From: Pseudoroseicyclus tamaricis
Lineage (GTDB): Bacteria; Pseudomonadota; Alphaproteobacteria; Rhodobacterales; Rhodobacteraceae
Length of the DNA: 64,000 bases
Reading direction: 5' to 3'
Assembly: GCF_012070395.1 (NCBI RefSeq)
Contig: NZ_JAAFYS010000001.1
Span: 412,001-476,000, forward strand
The notes beneath the pieces were generated by a model. The model was given only the letters and a program-made list of their open reading frames with translations. It did not search any database and was not told the origin of the DNA. The translations under genes were made by a program, and so were the position numbers. Positions 18,065-27,153 of the stretch are shown here, in pieces. Positions within the stretch are counted from its first letter, which is position 1. Every line of letters starts with the position of its first letter.

Positions 18065-19690
18065 GTGAAGCACTTCGCCGCCCTCTTCCGTGCCGTCGAC
18101 CAGACGACGAAGACCTCCGCCAAGGTCGCCGCGATGGCGGAGTACTTCTCCATCGCGCCCGATGCCGACAAGCTCTGGTGCGTCGCGCTCTTCTCCGGCC
18201 GCCGCCCCCGGCGCACGATCACCGCCACGGTGCTGCGCGAATGGGCGGCGGAGCGGGCGGGCATCCCCCTCTGGCTCTTCGAGGAATGCTACCCCGTCGT
18301 CGGCGACCTCGCCGAGACCATTTCGCTCGTCCTCCCCCCGCCGGAGCAGGAGACAGACCGCCCCCTCAGCCACTGGATCGCCGAGATCCGCCGCCTCTCC
18401 GCCCTGCCGGAGGCGGAGCGAAAGGCCGGCATCCTCGCCGCATGGGACGGGCTGGGGCCGACGGAGCGCCTCCTCTTCACCAAGCTCCTCACCGGCGGCT
18501 TCCGCGTCGGCGTCAGCCAGAAGCTGATGACCCGGGCGCTGGCGCAGGCGACGGGCCAGGAGGAGGCGGAGCTGACCCATCGCCTGATGGGCAGCTGGAC
18601 GCCGGAGACTGTCTCCTGGGACAGCCTCGTCCACGCGCCCGATCCCACCGCCGACCTCTCGCGCCCCTATCCCTTCTACCTCGCCTACCAGCTGGAGGAC
18701 CTCGCCGCCCTCGGCCCCGCCTCCGACTGGCTGGCGGAGCGCAAGTGGGATGGCATCCGCGGCCAGCTCATCCTGCGCGGCGGCGAGCATCACCTGTGGT
18801 CCCGCGGAGAGGAGCTGATGACCGACCGCTTCCCCGAGCTGGCGCGCCTGAAAGACTTCCTGCCCCCGGGCACGGTGATCGACGGCGAGGTGCTGGCGTG
18901 GAACGGCGCGGCGGAGGAGCCGCTCTCCTTCAACGCCCTGCAGAAGCGCATCGGCCGCAAGACCGTCCCGAAGAAGCTGCTGGCCGAGGCGCCGGCGATC
19001 CTCATGGCCTACGACCTCCTCGAATGGCAGGGGGCAGACCTCCGCCAGACCCCCTTCGCCGAGCGCCGCGCCCTGCTGGAGAGCGCGGCGGCGGAGCTGC
19101 CCCCCGAGGCGCCCCTCCGTCTCTCTCCCCTCGTCGCGGCGGAGAGCTGGGAGGGGTTGGCCGGGGAGCGCGCCCGCTCACGGGAGCTGATGGCCGAGGG
19201 GCTGATGCTCAAGCGTCGCGACTCGCCCTATCTGGCGGGGCGCAAGAAGGGCGACTGGTGGAAGTGGAAGGTCGACCCGCTCTCCATCGACGCGGTGATG
19301 ATCTACGCCCAGTCCGGCTCCGGCCGGCGGGCGAACCTCTTCACCGATTTCACCTTCGCCGTCTGGAAGGGGGAGGAGCTGGTGCCCTTCACCAAGGCCT
19401 ACTCGGGCCTCACCGACGCCGAGTTCCGCCAGATCACCGCATGGGTGCGGCGCAACACGCTGCAGAAATTTGGCCCCGTCCGGCAGGTGCCGCCGCAGCA
19501 TGTCTTCGAGATTGGCTTCGAGGGAATCCAGCGCTCCACCCGCCACAAGTCCGGCGTCGCCCTGCGCTTCCCCCGGATGCTCCGCTGGCGCCATGACAAG
19601 CCGGTCGCCGAGGCCAACACCCTCGCCGACCTGCAGACCATGCTCGCCACCTATGGCGGCCCGGAAACGGTGACCGAAGCGGAAGCCTGA
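18065..19690 (+). CDS. ATP-dependent DNA ligase (ligase-exonuclease pair type)
   Basis: This is a 541-residue ATP-dependent ligase. The N-terminal DNA-binding domain covers about residues 1-200. The nucleotidyltransferase motif I with catalytic Lys, AERKWDGIRGQ, lies around 223-233. Later motifs are DGEVLAW, EGLMLKRRDSPY and DWWKWK, and the C-terminal OB domain ends near RWRHDKP. It starts at GTG 18065 (protein begins V/M-KHFAALFRAVD), because the open frame upstream crosses a dispersed repeat. It follows the metallo-beta-lactamase exonuclease, the family's usual partner. It is distinct from the essential NAD-dependent LigA. Confidence 0.93.
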   Translation: MKHFAALFRAVDQTTKTSAKVAAMAEYFSIAPDADKLWCVALFSGRRPRRTITATVLREWAAERAGIPLWLFEECYPVVGDLAETISLVLPPPEQETDRPLSHWIAEIRRLSALPEAERKAGILAAWDGLGPTERLLFTKLLTGGFRVGVSQKLMTRALAQATGQEEAELTHRLMGSWTPETVSWDSLVHAPDPTADLSRPYPFYLAYQLEDLAALGPASDWLAERKWDGIRGQLILRGGEHHLWSRGEELMTDRFPELARLKDFLPPGTVIDGEVLAWNGAAEEPLSFNALQKRIGRKTVPKKLLAEAPAILMAYDLLEWQGADLRQTPFAERRALLESAAAELPPEAPLRLSPLVAAESWEGLAGERARSRELMAEGLMLKRRDSPYLAGRKKGDWWKWKVDPLSIDAVMIYAQSGSGRRANLFTDFTFAVWKGEELVPFTKAYSGLTDAEFRQITAWVRRNTLQKFGPVRQVPPQHVFEIGFEGIQRSTRHKSGVALRFPRMLRWRHDKPVAEANTLADLQTMLATYGGPETVTEAEA

Positions 19691-19706
19691 TCCCCTTCAT
19701 CTGGCG

Positions 19707-19754
19707 AGAAATACCTCGGGGGGGCCGCAGGCGGGGGGCAGGGCCCCCCTCCAC
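19707..19754 (-). repeat. GC hairpin repeat, copy 3
   Basis: This is the AAATACCTCGGGGGGG module followed by the hairpin GGGGGGC-AGG-GCCCCCC (19733-19749). It lies between convergent ligase and engB genes. The loop is shortened relative to copies 1, 2 and 4. Confidence 0.7.
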
Positions 19755-19773
19755 GGGCAGGCCCCCCGCGCCG

Positions 19774-20424
19774 TCAGCTCATCTGCGCGATGATCGCCCT
19801 CAGCACCTCGAGCCCGTCGCCCTTCTCGGAGCTCGTCAGCACGATCTCCGGAAAAGCCGCCGGGTGCTTCGCCAGCACGGCGCGCGTCGTCTCAAGGGAT
19901 TTCTCCCGGTCCGCCGCCTTCACCTTGTCGGCCTTGGTCATCACCGCCTGGAAGGTGACGGCGGCGCTGTCGAGGAGCTGCATGATCTCCTCGTCCACCG
20001 GCTTGGCGCCGTGGCGGCTGTCGATCAGCACGAAGGCGCGGCGCAGGTTCGGACGGCCGGCGAGGTAGGCCTTCAGGAGGCGCTGCCACGCCTGCACCTT
20101 GGGCAGCGGCGCCTCGGCATAGCCGTAGCCCGGCAGGTCGACGAGGTAGTGGCTCTCGGCCAGCGTGAAGAAGTTGATCTCCTGCGTCCGCCCCGGCGTG
20201 TTCGAGGCACGGGCGAGCGCCTTGCGGCCGGTCAGCGCGTTGATCAGGGACGACTTGCCGACGTTGGAGCGCCCGGCGAAGCAGATCTCCGGCCGGTCGG
20301 CGGGGGGCAGCCCGTCCATGGCGACGACGCCCTTGAGGAACTCCACCTCCCCGGCGAAGAGCTTGCGGCCGGCCTCGGCCTCCTCCGGCTCCGGGGCGGG
20401 GGTGAGGGGATAGGGCAGGGCCAT
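19774..20424 (-). CDS. engB: Ribosome biogenesis GTPase EngB (YihA/YsxC)
   Basis: EngB is a small essential GTPase of large-subunit assembly, 216 residues. The P-loop is GRSNVGKSSLINAL (about 51-64). The switch region is NTPGRTQEINFF, G3 is DLPGYGYAEA and G4 is TKADK, all in order. It is the third gene of the minus-strand yidC-MOSC-engB group. Its start lies only 7 nt after the MOSC stop, next to three tandem 8-bp repeats. Confidence 0.97.
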   Translation of the reverse strand: MALPYPLTPAPEPEEAEAGRKLFAGEVEFLKGVVAMDGLPPADRPEICFAGRSNVGKSSLINALTGRKALARASNTPGRTQEINFFTLAESHYLVDLPGYGYAEAPLPKVQAWQRLLKAYLAGRPNLRRAFVLIDSRHGAKPVDEEIMQLLDSAAVTFQAVMTKADKVKAADREKSLETTRAVLAKHPAAFPEIVLTSSEKGDGLEVLRAIIAQMS

Positions 20425-20428
20425 CAGC

Positions 20429-20452
20429 TCGTCACCTCGTCACCTCGTCACC
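20429..20452. repeat. Three tandem copies of an 8-bp unit at the MOSC stop / engB start junction
   Basis: CTCGTCAC is repeated three times in succession. On the coding (minus) strand the unit GTGACGAG spans the last codons of the MOSC gene. Its third copy supplies the TGA stop. Gain or loss of one unit would move the stop relative to the engB start without lengthening the protein much. Confidence 0.8.
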
Positions 20453-21178
20453 GACCGCCACGTCGCCGCCGCTGAGGACGGTGCAGTAGACGCCGAAATC
20501 CCGGTGCCCCCAGCCGCTTTCCAGCGCGCCGAGCGTGTCGGCATCCTTGGCGCCGGTCTGCGGGTTGCCCATGGTCGCCTCGCAGCGGGTGATCCGCTCC
20601 TCCACGCGCAGGACGGCCTGGCCGATGCGGATCTCGCGCCCCGTCATGTCGAACTCGGCGAAGGGCTCCCAGCCCTCCACCCAGAGGTTGCCGCGCCAGC
20701 GGTTCATGTCGAGGCGCTGCCCCAGCTGCTCGCTCACCGCGCGGTTCGAGGCGGTGGAGAGGAGGGAGACGAAGGGCTGCGGCACATCCGTCAGCGCCCC
20801 CTGCGGCGCCCGCTCGACCGAGCGGGGGGCGGGGCGGCTCGCGGGCCAGAGGGGGGCGAGCCAGCGGATGAGCTGGTCGGCCTCGCTCTCCGGGTCCACT
20901 GTGATCTCTCCCTGGTCGGGGTGGCTGAGCGTCACGCGCCCCTCCGCCAACTGCGCCGTCACCGCCATCAGCGGGGCTGCAGCGACGCCGCGGACGAAAT
21001 TGAGCTTGGCGGCCCAGCCCTCCAGCTCGCGGGCGGGGAACTTCGCCGCCTCGTGGGCGACGGCCCAGTGCCGGTCGTAGGGCAGGGCCTGCCCGGCGGT
21101 GAGCGTCACGCGGGGCAGCGCCTCGTAGCCGATCGACTTGATCGGGTGGCGGACGATCCCCGCGAGGTGCGCGCTCAT
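20432..21178 (-). CDS. MOSC-domain protein (beta-barrel plus MOSC)
   Basis: This is a 248-residue protein related to YcbX/YiiM and the C-terminal domain of molybdenum-cofactor sulfurases. The N-terminal MOSC_N-like barrel begins with IVRHPIKSIGYEAL. The MOSC part contains FRGNLWVEG-like MNRWRGNLWVEGWEPF, GQAVLRVEERITRCEATMGNPQTG (containing the conserved Cys) and HRDFGVYCTVLSGG. Such proteins probably handle Moco-linked sulfur or N-hydroxylated substrates. ATG 21178 overlaps the yidC stop (ATGA), which sets the start even though the frame is open further upstream. Confidence 0.92.
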   Translation of the reverse strand: MSAHLAGIVRHPIKSIGYEALPRVTLTAGQALPYDRHWAVAHEAAKFPARELEGWAAKLNFVRGVAAAPLMAVTAQLAEGRVTLSHPDQGEITVDPESEADQLIRWLAPLWPASRPAPRSVERAPQGALTDVPQPFVSLLSTASNRAVSEQLGQRLDMNRWRGNLWVEGWEPFAEFDMTGREIRIGQAVLRVEERITRCEATMGNPQTGAKDADTLGALESGWGHRDFGVYCTVLSGGDVAVGDEVTR

Positions 21179-23013
21179 TTGCCCTTCGGCTTGCTGTCGG
21201 CGTTCGCCACCGCTTCTTCGGCCCGCTTGCGGCGGAAAGTGGAGGCGATGTTGCCGAACACGTCGGGCTTGTGCCCGTGCAGCCGCATGATCGTGTACTG
21301 CTGGATGAAGGTGATCGTGTTGTTGGTGATCCAGTAGAGCACCAGGCCGCTGGCGAAGGAGCCGAGCATGAACATGAACACCCAGGGCATCCAGGCGAAG
21401 ATCATCCGCTGCGTCGGGTCCGGCGGCGCCGGGTTCAGCTTCTGTTGCAGCCACATGGAGACGCCGAGGAAGATCGGCAGCACGCCGAGCGACACGATCG
21501 CGATGATCGAGCCGGGATCGGGCGGCGCATAGGGCAGCAGGCCGAAGAGGTTGAGGATCGACGACGGATCGGGGGCCGAGAGGTCGCGGATCCAGCCGAT
21601 CCACGGCGCGTGCCGCAGCTCGATGGTGTTGATGATCACCTTGTAGAGCGAGAAGAAGATCGGGATCTGGAAGAGGATCGGCACGCAGCCCGAGGCCGGA
21701 TTGACCTTGTTGGACTTGTAGAGCTCCATCATGCCCTTCTGGAGCTTCTCGCGGTCATCCCCCGCCTTCTCCTTCAGCTTCTCCATCTCCGGCTGCAGCT
21801 CGCGCATGCGGGCCATGGAGACATAGGAGCGGTAGGCCAGCGGGAAGACCAGCGCCTTGAGGATCACCGTGAGGATAATGATCGACCAGCCCATGTTGCC
21901 GATCAGCTCGTGGATATGGTGCAGCACCCAGAAGATCGGCTTGGTGAGGAAGAAGAACCAGCCCCAGTCAATCGTGTCGAGGAAGCGCTCGATGCCGGCG
22001 TCGTTCTGGTAGGAGCGCAGCACCTCCCATTCCTTGGCGCCGGCGAAGAACATGCCGGTGGCTTCCTGCGTCTCCCCCGGCTGCACGGTGAGCGTGGGGA
22101 AGAGGATCTCCGCCTGGTAGATGCCTGTGTTCTCGTTGTAGCGGGCCGTCGAGGTGAAGGGGCTGCCCGGCTCGGGGATGAGGTTGGTCATCCAGTAGGT
22201 GTCGGAGAAGCCGATCCACCCGCCGGAGGAGCCCGTCATCGTCTCCATCACGCCGCCGCCCGGGGCGGGGTCGAGGTCTTCCATGTTGGAATACTTGACC
22301 TCTTCCAGCTCGCCGTCGGTCATCCGCACGAGGCCCTCGTGCTGAATCCATAGCACCCGGTGATCGGGCGTGCCGTGGCGGGCGACGAAGCCGTAGGGCG
22401 CGAGCGAGACGGCGCTGGAGGAGGTGTTCTCCACCGTCTGCTCGACGGTGAACATGAACTCGTCATCGACGGAAACGATGCGGTGGAAGATGAGCCCCTG
22501 GCCGTTGTCCCACGTCAGCTCGACGGGGGTCTCGGGGGTGAGAACCTCGCCGCCCGCCAGCTCCCACATCGTGTTGGGGCCCGGCACGGCATCGGCGGCG
22601 AGGCCACCGGCGGGGGCCCAGCCGTAGACGGCGTAATAGGGGTAGGCCTCGCTGCGCGGGTTGAGCAGGCGCACCATGTCGGCGCCCGGCTCCAGCGACT
22701 CGCGATAGGCGGCGAGGCGCAGGTCATCGAAGCGCCCGCCGAGGAGGGAGAGAGAGCCGACGAGGTTCGGCGTCTCGATCACGACGCGCGGCGCCTCGGC
22801 GGCGGCCTCCGGCTCGGGCGTGCCGGCGGTGCCGGCCGTCTCGCCGCTCTGCGGCGTCGTGGCGACGGGCGCCCCATCGATGCTGTCGGCCGTCGCCTCC
22901 TCGGGGAGGGGCAGCTCTTCCGTCGGCGTCGGCGGGAAAAGCAGCAGCCACACGAGCATGACCAGCATCGACAGGCCGGTCGCGATGAGGAGATTCCGGT
23001 TGTTTTCGTCCAT
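21175..23013 (-). CDS. yidC: Membrane protein insertase YidC
   Basis: YidC/Oxa1 inserts and folds inner-membrane proteins with or without SecYEG. It has 612 residues. TM1 is at residues 8-25 (LLIATGLSMLVMLVWLLLF). A large periplasmic beta domain covers about 60-350. The conserved core has GNMGWSIIILTVILKALVFPLAYRS in two blocks, then NPASGCVPILFQIPIFFSLY and further TM helices. The hydrophilic C-terminus is RRKRAEEAVANADSKPKGK. It heads the yidC-MOSC-engB group, a standard ribosome/membrane-biogenesis neighbourhood in alphaproteobacteria. Confidence 0.97.
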   Translation of the reverse strand: MDENNRNLLIATGLSMLVMLVWLLLFPPTPTEELPLPEEATADSIDGAPVATTPQSGETAGTAGTPEPEAAAEAPRVVIETPNLVGSLSLLGGRFDDLRLAAYRESLEPGADMVRLLNPRSEAYPYYAVYGWAPAGGLAADAVPGPNTMWELAGGEVLTPETPVELTWDNGQGLIFHRIVSVDDEFMFTVEQTVENTSSSAVSLAPYGFVARHGTPDHRVLWIQHEGLVRMTDGELEEVKYSNMEDLDPAPGGGVMETMTGSSGGWIGFSDTYWMTNLIPEPGSPFTSTARYNENTGIYQAEILFPTLTVQPGETQEATGMFFAGAKEWEVLRSYQNDAGIERFLDTIDWGWFFFLTKPIFWVLHHIHELIGNMGWSIIILTVILKALVFPLAYRSYVSMARMRELQPEMEKLKEKAGDDREKLQKGMMELYKSNKVNPASGCVPILFQIPIFFSLYKVIINTIELRHAPWIGWIRDLSAPDPSSILNLFGLLPYAPPDPGSIIAIVSLGVLPIFLGVSMWLQQKLNPAPPDPTQRMIFAWMPWVFMFMLGSFASGLVLYWITNNTITFIQQYTIMRLHGHKPDVFGNIASTFRRKRAEEAVANADSKPKGK

Positions 23014-23148
23014 GATCGCCCCGTCTGGCCTGCCCTGCGCGATATTCCGCAGGGTTCAACAGGCGTGGGGCTGGAAGGTCAAGCGGATTGTGCCGTGGCC
23101 TTTTCACCTTGTGCGGAAGGTTGGAACGGCCCCGCCGGTGGCCCCCTG

Positions 23149-24720
23149 TCAGCTGGCTCGGCGGGGCAGGCGCGCCGGCTGCGCTGCGGGCAAGGAGGCG
23201 CTGCGCAGCCACGTGGCCGTCTCGTCCTTCGGCATGGGCCGGGCGATGCCGAAACCCTGCAGGTGCCCGCAGCCCAGCGTCGACAGGATCTCCATCTCCT
23301 CCTCTGACTCCACCCCTTCGGCGAGCGTCTCCAGCCCCAGCTGGCCGGCGATGGTGAGAATGGCGCCCACCATCGTCTGCTTCTCGAACTCCTGGTCGAT
23401 ACCGGAGATGAAGGAGCGGTCGATCTTGATCCGCTGGATGGAGAAGCGCCGGATCGCGGTGATGGAGGCGTGGCCGGTGCCGAAATCGTCGAGGTCGATG
23501 CAGCAGCCGAGCCGGGCGAGGCCGGCGAGGTTGCGCATCACCGTGTCCTCGGCGCGGCCCGCGACCACCGTCTCCAGCACCTCCACCACGAGGCGCTGGG
23601 CCGGCAGGTTGCGGCTGTCGAGCTCGAAGGCGGTGCGGTCGATCAGCTGCGGGTCGTTGAGCTCGGCGGCGGAGAAGTTGACGGCGATGTGCGGCAGGAC
23701 GAGCCCCGCCGCATCCCATTCCACCAGCGCATCGAGCGACTGGGTGAGCATCTCCTCCCCCAGCCGGTGCATCAGCCCCGCCTGCTCCAGCGCCGGCAGG
23801 AACTCCGCCGGGGAAATCAGCCCGCGCGTCGGGTGGCGCCAGCGGGCCAGCGCCTCGACGCCGGAGATGACGCGCCCCTTGGCGGTGATCTGCGGCTGGA
23901 AATAAGCGCGGATCTGCCCCGTCTCCAGCGCATCCGCCACTTCGAACGTCAGGCCGTTGCGGCTGGCGATCCGGCTCTTCATCGCCTCGGAGTAGGAGCG
24001 GATGGCGCCGGGGCCGGCACGCTGCGCCTCGATCAGGGCGGCATTGGCGGCCTGCAGCAGGACGGCGGCGTCGGCGCTGTCGGTGCGGCTGGAGAGGGCA
24101 ATGCCGATGGAGGCGCTGAGATAGACGTTGCCGCTGCCGATCTTCATCGCCCGCCCCAGCGCCCGCTGCAGGCGGCCGGCGAGGGCGATGGCGCTCTCCA
24201 GATCCAGCCGGGAGCCGGGGGCGGGCGTGATGCCGAAGGAGGGGCCGTCAAGCCGCGCGACCACGTCATCCTCCCGCAGGGCGGCGCGCAGGCGGGCGGC
24301 GCTGCGGCGGAGCAGATCCTCCACCTCGGCGCGGTCATGCGCCTCCTCGATCAGCTTGAAGCGGTCGATCTCCACCAATAGGGCGCCCGTCTCCCCCTGC
24401 CCGGTCAGCCGCCGCTCCAGCGCGCGGGAGAACTCGTGGCGGCCGGCGAGACCGGTGACGGGGTCGCGCAGGGCCAGCACGTTGCCGGAGGCGTCGAGCA
24501 GGATCATGGCGACGGCCGCGGGGATGGCGAAGGCGAGCAGGGGCAGCAACACCGAGGCCACCGCCTCGCCGCCGAGGCCCTCCGGCGCGCGCAGGGCGAC
24601 AGCGGTCATCGCCAAGGCCAGCCCCGCCAGGAACAGCACAACCGCCATCCTGCGGCGCCGTGCGCCGCTGGCCAGCCAGTCGCTCAGGATCTGCCGCAGG
24701 TCGCGTGCGGGCAACGCCAT
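23149..24720 (-). CDS. EAL-domain cyclic-di-GMP phosphodiesterase with degenerate GGDEF domain
   Basis: The N-terminus has two hydrophobic segments (about 28-50 and 60-82). The diguanylate-cyclase-like domain starts DPVTGLAGRHEFSRAL, but the catalytic GGDEF site reads LDGPSF, so it should not make c-di-GMP. The EAL domain (about 265-510) has intact EALARW, NFSAAEL, EVLETVV, DDFGTG, K in RIKIDRSF and AEGVES, so it should hydrolyse c-di-GMP. The degenerate domain may bind GTP or act as a sensor. The longest frame starts at 24753. I prefer ATG 24720 (MALPARDLRQ), although neither has a strong ribosome site. Confidence 0.88.
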   Translation of the reverse strand: MALPARDLRQILSDWLASGARRRRMAVVLFLAGLALAMTAVALRAPEGLGGEAVASVLLPLLAFAIPAAVAMILLDASGNVLALRDPVTGLAGRHEFSRALERRLTGQGETGALLVEIDRFKLIEEAHDRAEVEDLLRRSAARLRAALREDDVVARLDGPSFGITPAPGSRLDLESAIALAGRLQRALGRAMKIGSGNVYLSASIGIALSSRTDSADAAVLLQAANAALIEAQRAGPGAIRSYSEAMKSRIASRNGLTFEVADALETGQIRAYFQPQITAKGRVISGVEALARWRHPTRGLISPAEFLPALEQAGLMHRLGEEMLTQSLDALVEWDAAGLVLPHIAVNFSAAELNDPQLIDRTAFELDSRNLPAQRLVVEVLETVVAGRAEDTVMRNLAGLARLGCCIDLDDFGTGHASITAIRRFSIQRIKIDRSFISGIDQEFEKQTMVGAILTIAGQLGLETLAEGVESEEEMEILSTLGCGHLQGFGIARPMPKDETATWLRSASLPAAQPARLPRRAS

Positions 24721-24852
24721 GAAATAACCCCAAATTCTACGCGCGGCACACATGCTCGAAATATCGGCATGGTCTTGTAAGCCTATGAAGAATCCAATGG
24801 GCAGACGTTAAAGCGCGCAACTTCTTTAATTCGAATTGTCCGCGCCCTGCCC

Positions 24853-25719
24853 CTACGTTATGGAGGGTGACGCCCGCGTCAACGCCGCAAAATCAAACAG
24901 GTCCGGGTCCAGCAGGTGACTCGGCCGCGTGTTCATGAGGGCCGAGAACATCTTCTGTCGCCGCCCCGGCGCGCGCCTTTCCCACTCGTCGAGCATGCCC
25001 TTGATCTGCTGGCGCTGCAGTCCGTCTTGGCTGCCGCACAGATCGCAGGGGATGATCGGGTAGCTCATCGCCCGGGCGAAGCGCTCGCAATCCTCCTCCG
25101 CCACGTGGGCGAGGGGGCGGTAGACGAAGAGGTCGCCCTCGTCGTTGAGCAGCTTCGGCGGCATCGTCGCCAGTTTGCCGCCGTGGAAGAGGTTGAGAAA
25201 GAACGTCTCGAGGATGTCGTCGCGGTGATGGCCGAGGACGACGGCCGAGCACCCCTCCTCCCGCGCGATGCGGTAGAGGTTGCCGCGCCGCAGCCGCGAG
25301 CAGAGCGCGCAATAGGTGCGCCCGGCAGGCACCTTGTCCTTCACGATGGAATAGGTGTCCTGATACTCGATCCGGTGGGGCACGCCCATCCGCTGCAGGA
25401 ACTCCGGCAGCACCGTCGCGGGGAAGTTCGGCTGCCCCTGGTCGAGGTTGCAGGCGAGGATGTCGACGGGCAGGAGACCGCGCCATTGCAGCTCGGTCAG
25501 CACGGCGAGGAGGGTGTAGCTGTCCTTGCCACCGGACAGGCAGACGAGCCAGCGGCTCCCCGGTTCGATCATCCCGTAGCGGTCGATCGCCTCGCGCGTG
25601 TTGCGGACGAGCCGCTTGCGCAGCTTGCGGAACTCGGCGGAGTAGGGCGCGCCGGCGAAGAGCGCGTGGATGTCGTCTCCTGCGTCGGCCGTCTCGTCGA
25701 TGTCAGAGATGTCGTTCAT
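24853..25719 (-). CDS. ttcA: tRNA 2-thiocytidine synthetase TtcA
   Basis: TtcA thiolates C32 of certain tRNAs. It has 288 residues. The PP-loop motif [14 protein letters not shown] lies around 58-71. Cys pairs [13 protein letters not shown] and [13 protein letters not shown] would ligate an iron-sulfur cluster. [22 protein letters not shown] is the conserved ATP-pyrophosphatase block. I chose ATG 25719 because it overlaps the preceding VOC stop (ATGA) and begins MNDISDID. The open frame upstream is a shadow of the VOC gene. It is the last gene of pheA-VOC-ttcA. Confidence 0.95.
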   Translation of the reverse strand: MNDISDIDETADAGDDIHALFAGAPYSAEFRKLRKRLVRNTREAIDRYGMIEPGSRWLVCLSGGKDSYTLLAVLTELQWRGLLPVDILACNLDQGQPNFPATVLPEFLQRMGVPHRIEYQDTYSIVKDKVPAGRTYCALCSRLRRGNLYRIAREEGCSAVVLGHHRDDILETFFLNLFHGGKLATMPPKLLNDEGDLFVYRPLAHVAEEDCERFARAMSYPIIPCDLCGSQDGLQRQQIKGMLDEWERRAPGRRQKMFSALMNTRPSHLLDPDLFDFAALTRASPSIT

Positions 25720-26180
25720 AGGAGCGGCGGTCCCTTGATCTCGAGCCGGTTGCCCCACGGATCGTGGATATAGGTGCTCTCGCCCATGCCGCGGGCGCCG
25801 GAATGCAGCGCTTCGGTCTCGATGGCGACGCCATGCGCGTCGAAGTGGGCGCGCAGCACCTCGCGCGAGCAGCGGGTGATGTTGAGGCAGACGTGATCGA
25901 CGTTGCGGCCGCCCTCCACGGGCGGGACCATCGCGGCGGCCTTCTCGTCGGAGGTGTCGACCAGCACGATCAGCTGCGGGCCGCACCAGACCTGCTCCAT
26001 CGCCAGATGGGGGAAGGAATAGCCCGGCCGGCAGCTGAGAACGTCGCAATAGAAGTGCAGTGCCTCCGCCATGTCGCCCACGAGCAGCACCACGTGGTCT
26101 AGCCCGATCATGCGGAACGGCGTCGCCGGCTCGCCGGCGTCTTCGATGGCCTGCGCGGCGGGGGAAAGCTCTCCGGTCAT
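25716..26180 (-). CDS. VOC (glyoxalase/bleomycin-resistance) family protein
   Basis: This is a 154-residue metalloenzyme-fold protein. It starts with [25 protein letters not shown] and later has [25 protein letters not shown] and [16 protein letters not shown]. These are the two beta-alpha-beta-beta-beta modules, with His and Glu metal-ligand candidates. The substrate is unknown. It sits between pheA (13-nt gap) and ttcA (4-nt overlap), which suggests an operon but gives no functional clue. Confidence 0.87.
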   Translation of the reverse strand: MTGELSPAAQAIEDAGEPATPFRMIGLDHVVLLVGDMAEALHFYCDVLSCRPGYSFPHLAMEQVWCGPQLIVLVDTSDEKAAAMVPPVEGGRNVDHVCLNITRCSREVLRAHFDAHGVAIETEALHSGARGMGESTYIHDPWGNRLEIKGPPLL

Positions 26181-26193
26181 CGGTGGCTCCGCT

Positions 26194-27036
26194 TCAGGTC
26201 GCGTGATGGGGCTTCGCGGCGGGGAAGACGCCCATCACATGCAGGTAATCGGTGAAGTAATCGAGTTCTTCCATGGCGCGCATCACGGCGGCGTCATCGG
26301 GGTGGCCCTCGATCTCGGCGTAGAACTGCGTGGCGGTGAAGTTGCCGCCCACCATGTAGCTCTCCAGCTTGGTCATGTTGACGCCGTTGGTCGCGAAGCC
26401 CCCCATCGCCTTGTAGAGCGCCGCCGGGATGTTGCGCACGCGGAAGACGAAGGAGGTGATCATGCCGGAGGAGCCCCGACGCTGCAGGTCCACGTCGCGG
26501 GCCATGATGTAGAAGCGCGTGGTGTTGCTCGCCTCGTCCTCGATATCCTCGGCAAGCAGGTCCAGCCCGTAGACCTCCGCCGCCATGGGGGAGGCGAGGG
26601 CCCCCTCCGCCGGGTCGGCCATCTCCGCCACCTTGCGGGCGGCGGCGGCGTTGTCCGACCAGTTGAGTCTCTCCAGCCCATGGGCATTGAGGAAGCCGCG
26701 CGCCTGCCCCAGCAGGATGGACATGGAGCGCACGCGGCGCAGCCCCTCCAGCTTCGCCCCCTTAGGGGCCATCAGCGCGATGCGCACCCGCACGAAGGCT
26801 TCCTCGACGATGTGCAGGCCGCTGTCGGGCAGCAGCTGGTGCACGTCCGCCACGCGGCCGTAGGTGGAATTCTCCACCGCGATCATGCCCAGATCGGCCC
26901 GCCCTTCGCGCACGGCGGCGAGCGCATCCTCGAAGGTGGGGCAGGCGAGGGGCTCGTGGTCGGGCTTGGCTTCGCGGCAGGCCTGGTGGCCATAGGCGCC
27001 GGGCTCGCCCTGGTAGGCGATCTTGGGGCTCGTCAT
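26194..27036 (-). CDS. pheA: Prephenate dehydratase with C-terminal ACT domain
   Basis: PheA converts prephenate to phenylpyruvate in phenylalanine synthesis. It has 280 residues. The periplasmic-binding-like catalytic domain (about 4-180) starts KIAYQGEPGAYGHQA and includes the NTTRFYIM motif with the catalytic Thr-Arg-Phe. The ACT regulatory domain follows (about 195-270, FVFRVRNIPAALYKAMGGF), with ESYM in place of the classical ESRP motif. I prefer the ATG at 27036 because GAAGGA is spaced 7 nt from it. An ATG 6 nt upstream (27042) is too close to that site. No chorismate-mutase domain is present. Confidence 0.95.
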   Translation of the reverse strand: MTSPKIAYQGEPGAYGHQACREAKPDHEPLACPTFEDALAAVREGRADLGMIAVENSTYGRVADVHQLLPDSGLHIVEEAFVRVRIALMAPKGAKLEGLRRVRSMSILLGQARGFLNAHGLERLNWSDNAAAARKVAEMADPAEGALASPMAAEVYGLDLLAEDIEDEASNTTRFYIMARDVDLQRRGSSGMITSFVFRVRNIPAALYKAMGGFATNGVNMTKLESYMVGGNFTATQFYAEIEGHPDDAAVMRAMEELDYFTDYLHVMGVFPAAKPHHAT

Positions 27037-27153
27037 GGGCATGTCCTTCGGCCCGGGCCGGCCGGGCTGTTTGCAGGGGCCACTACACCTTGCACAGCCG
27101 GGCGCGGAAGGGGTAGATAGCCGCAAATTCGGCGAAGGGACGTAAGACGCGGC

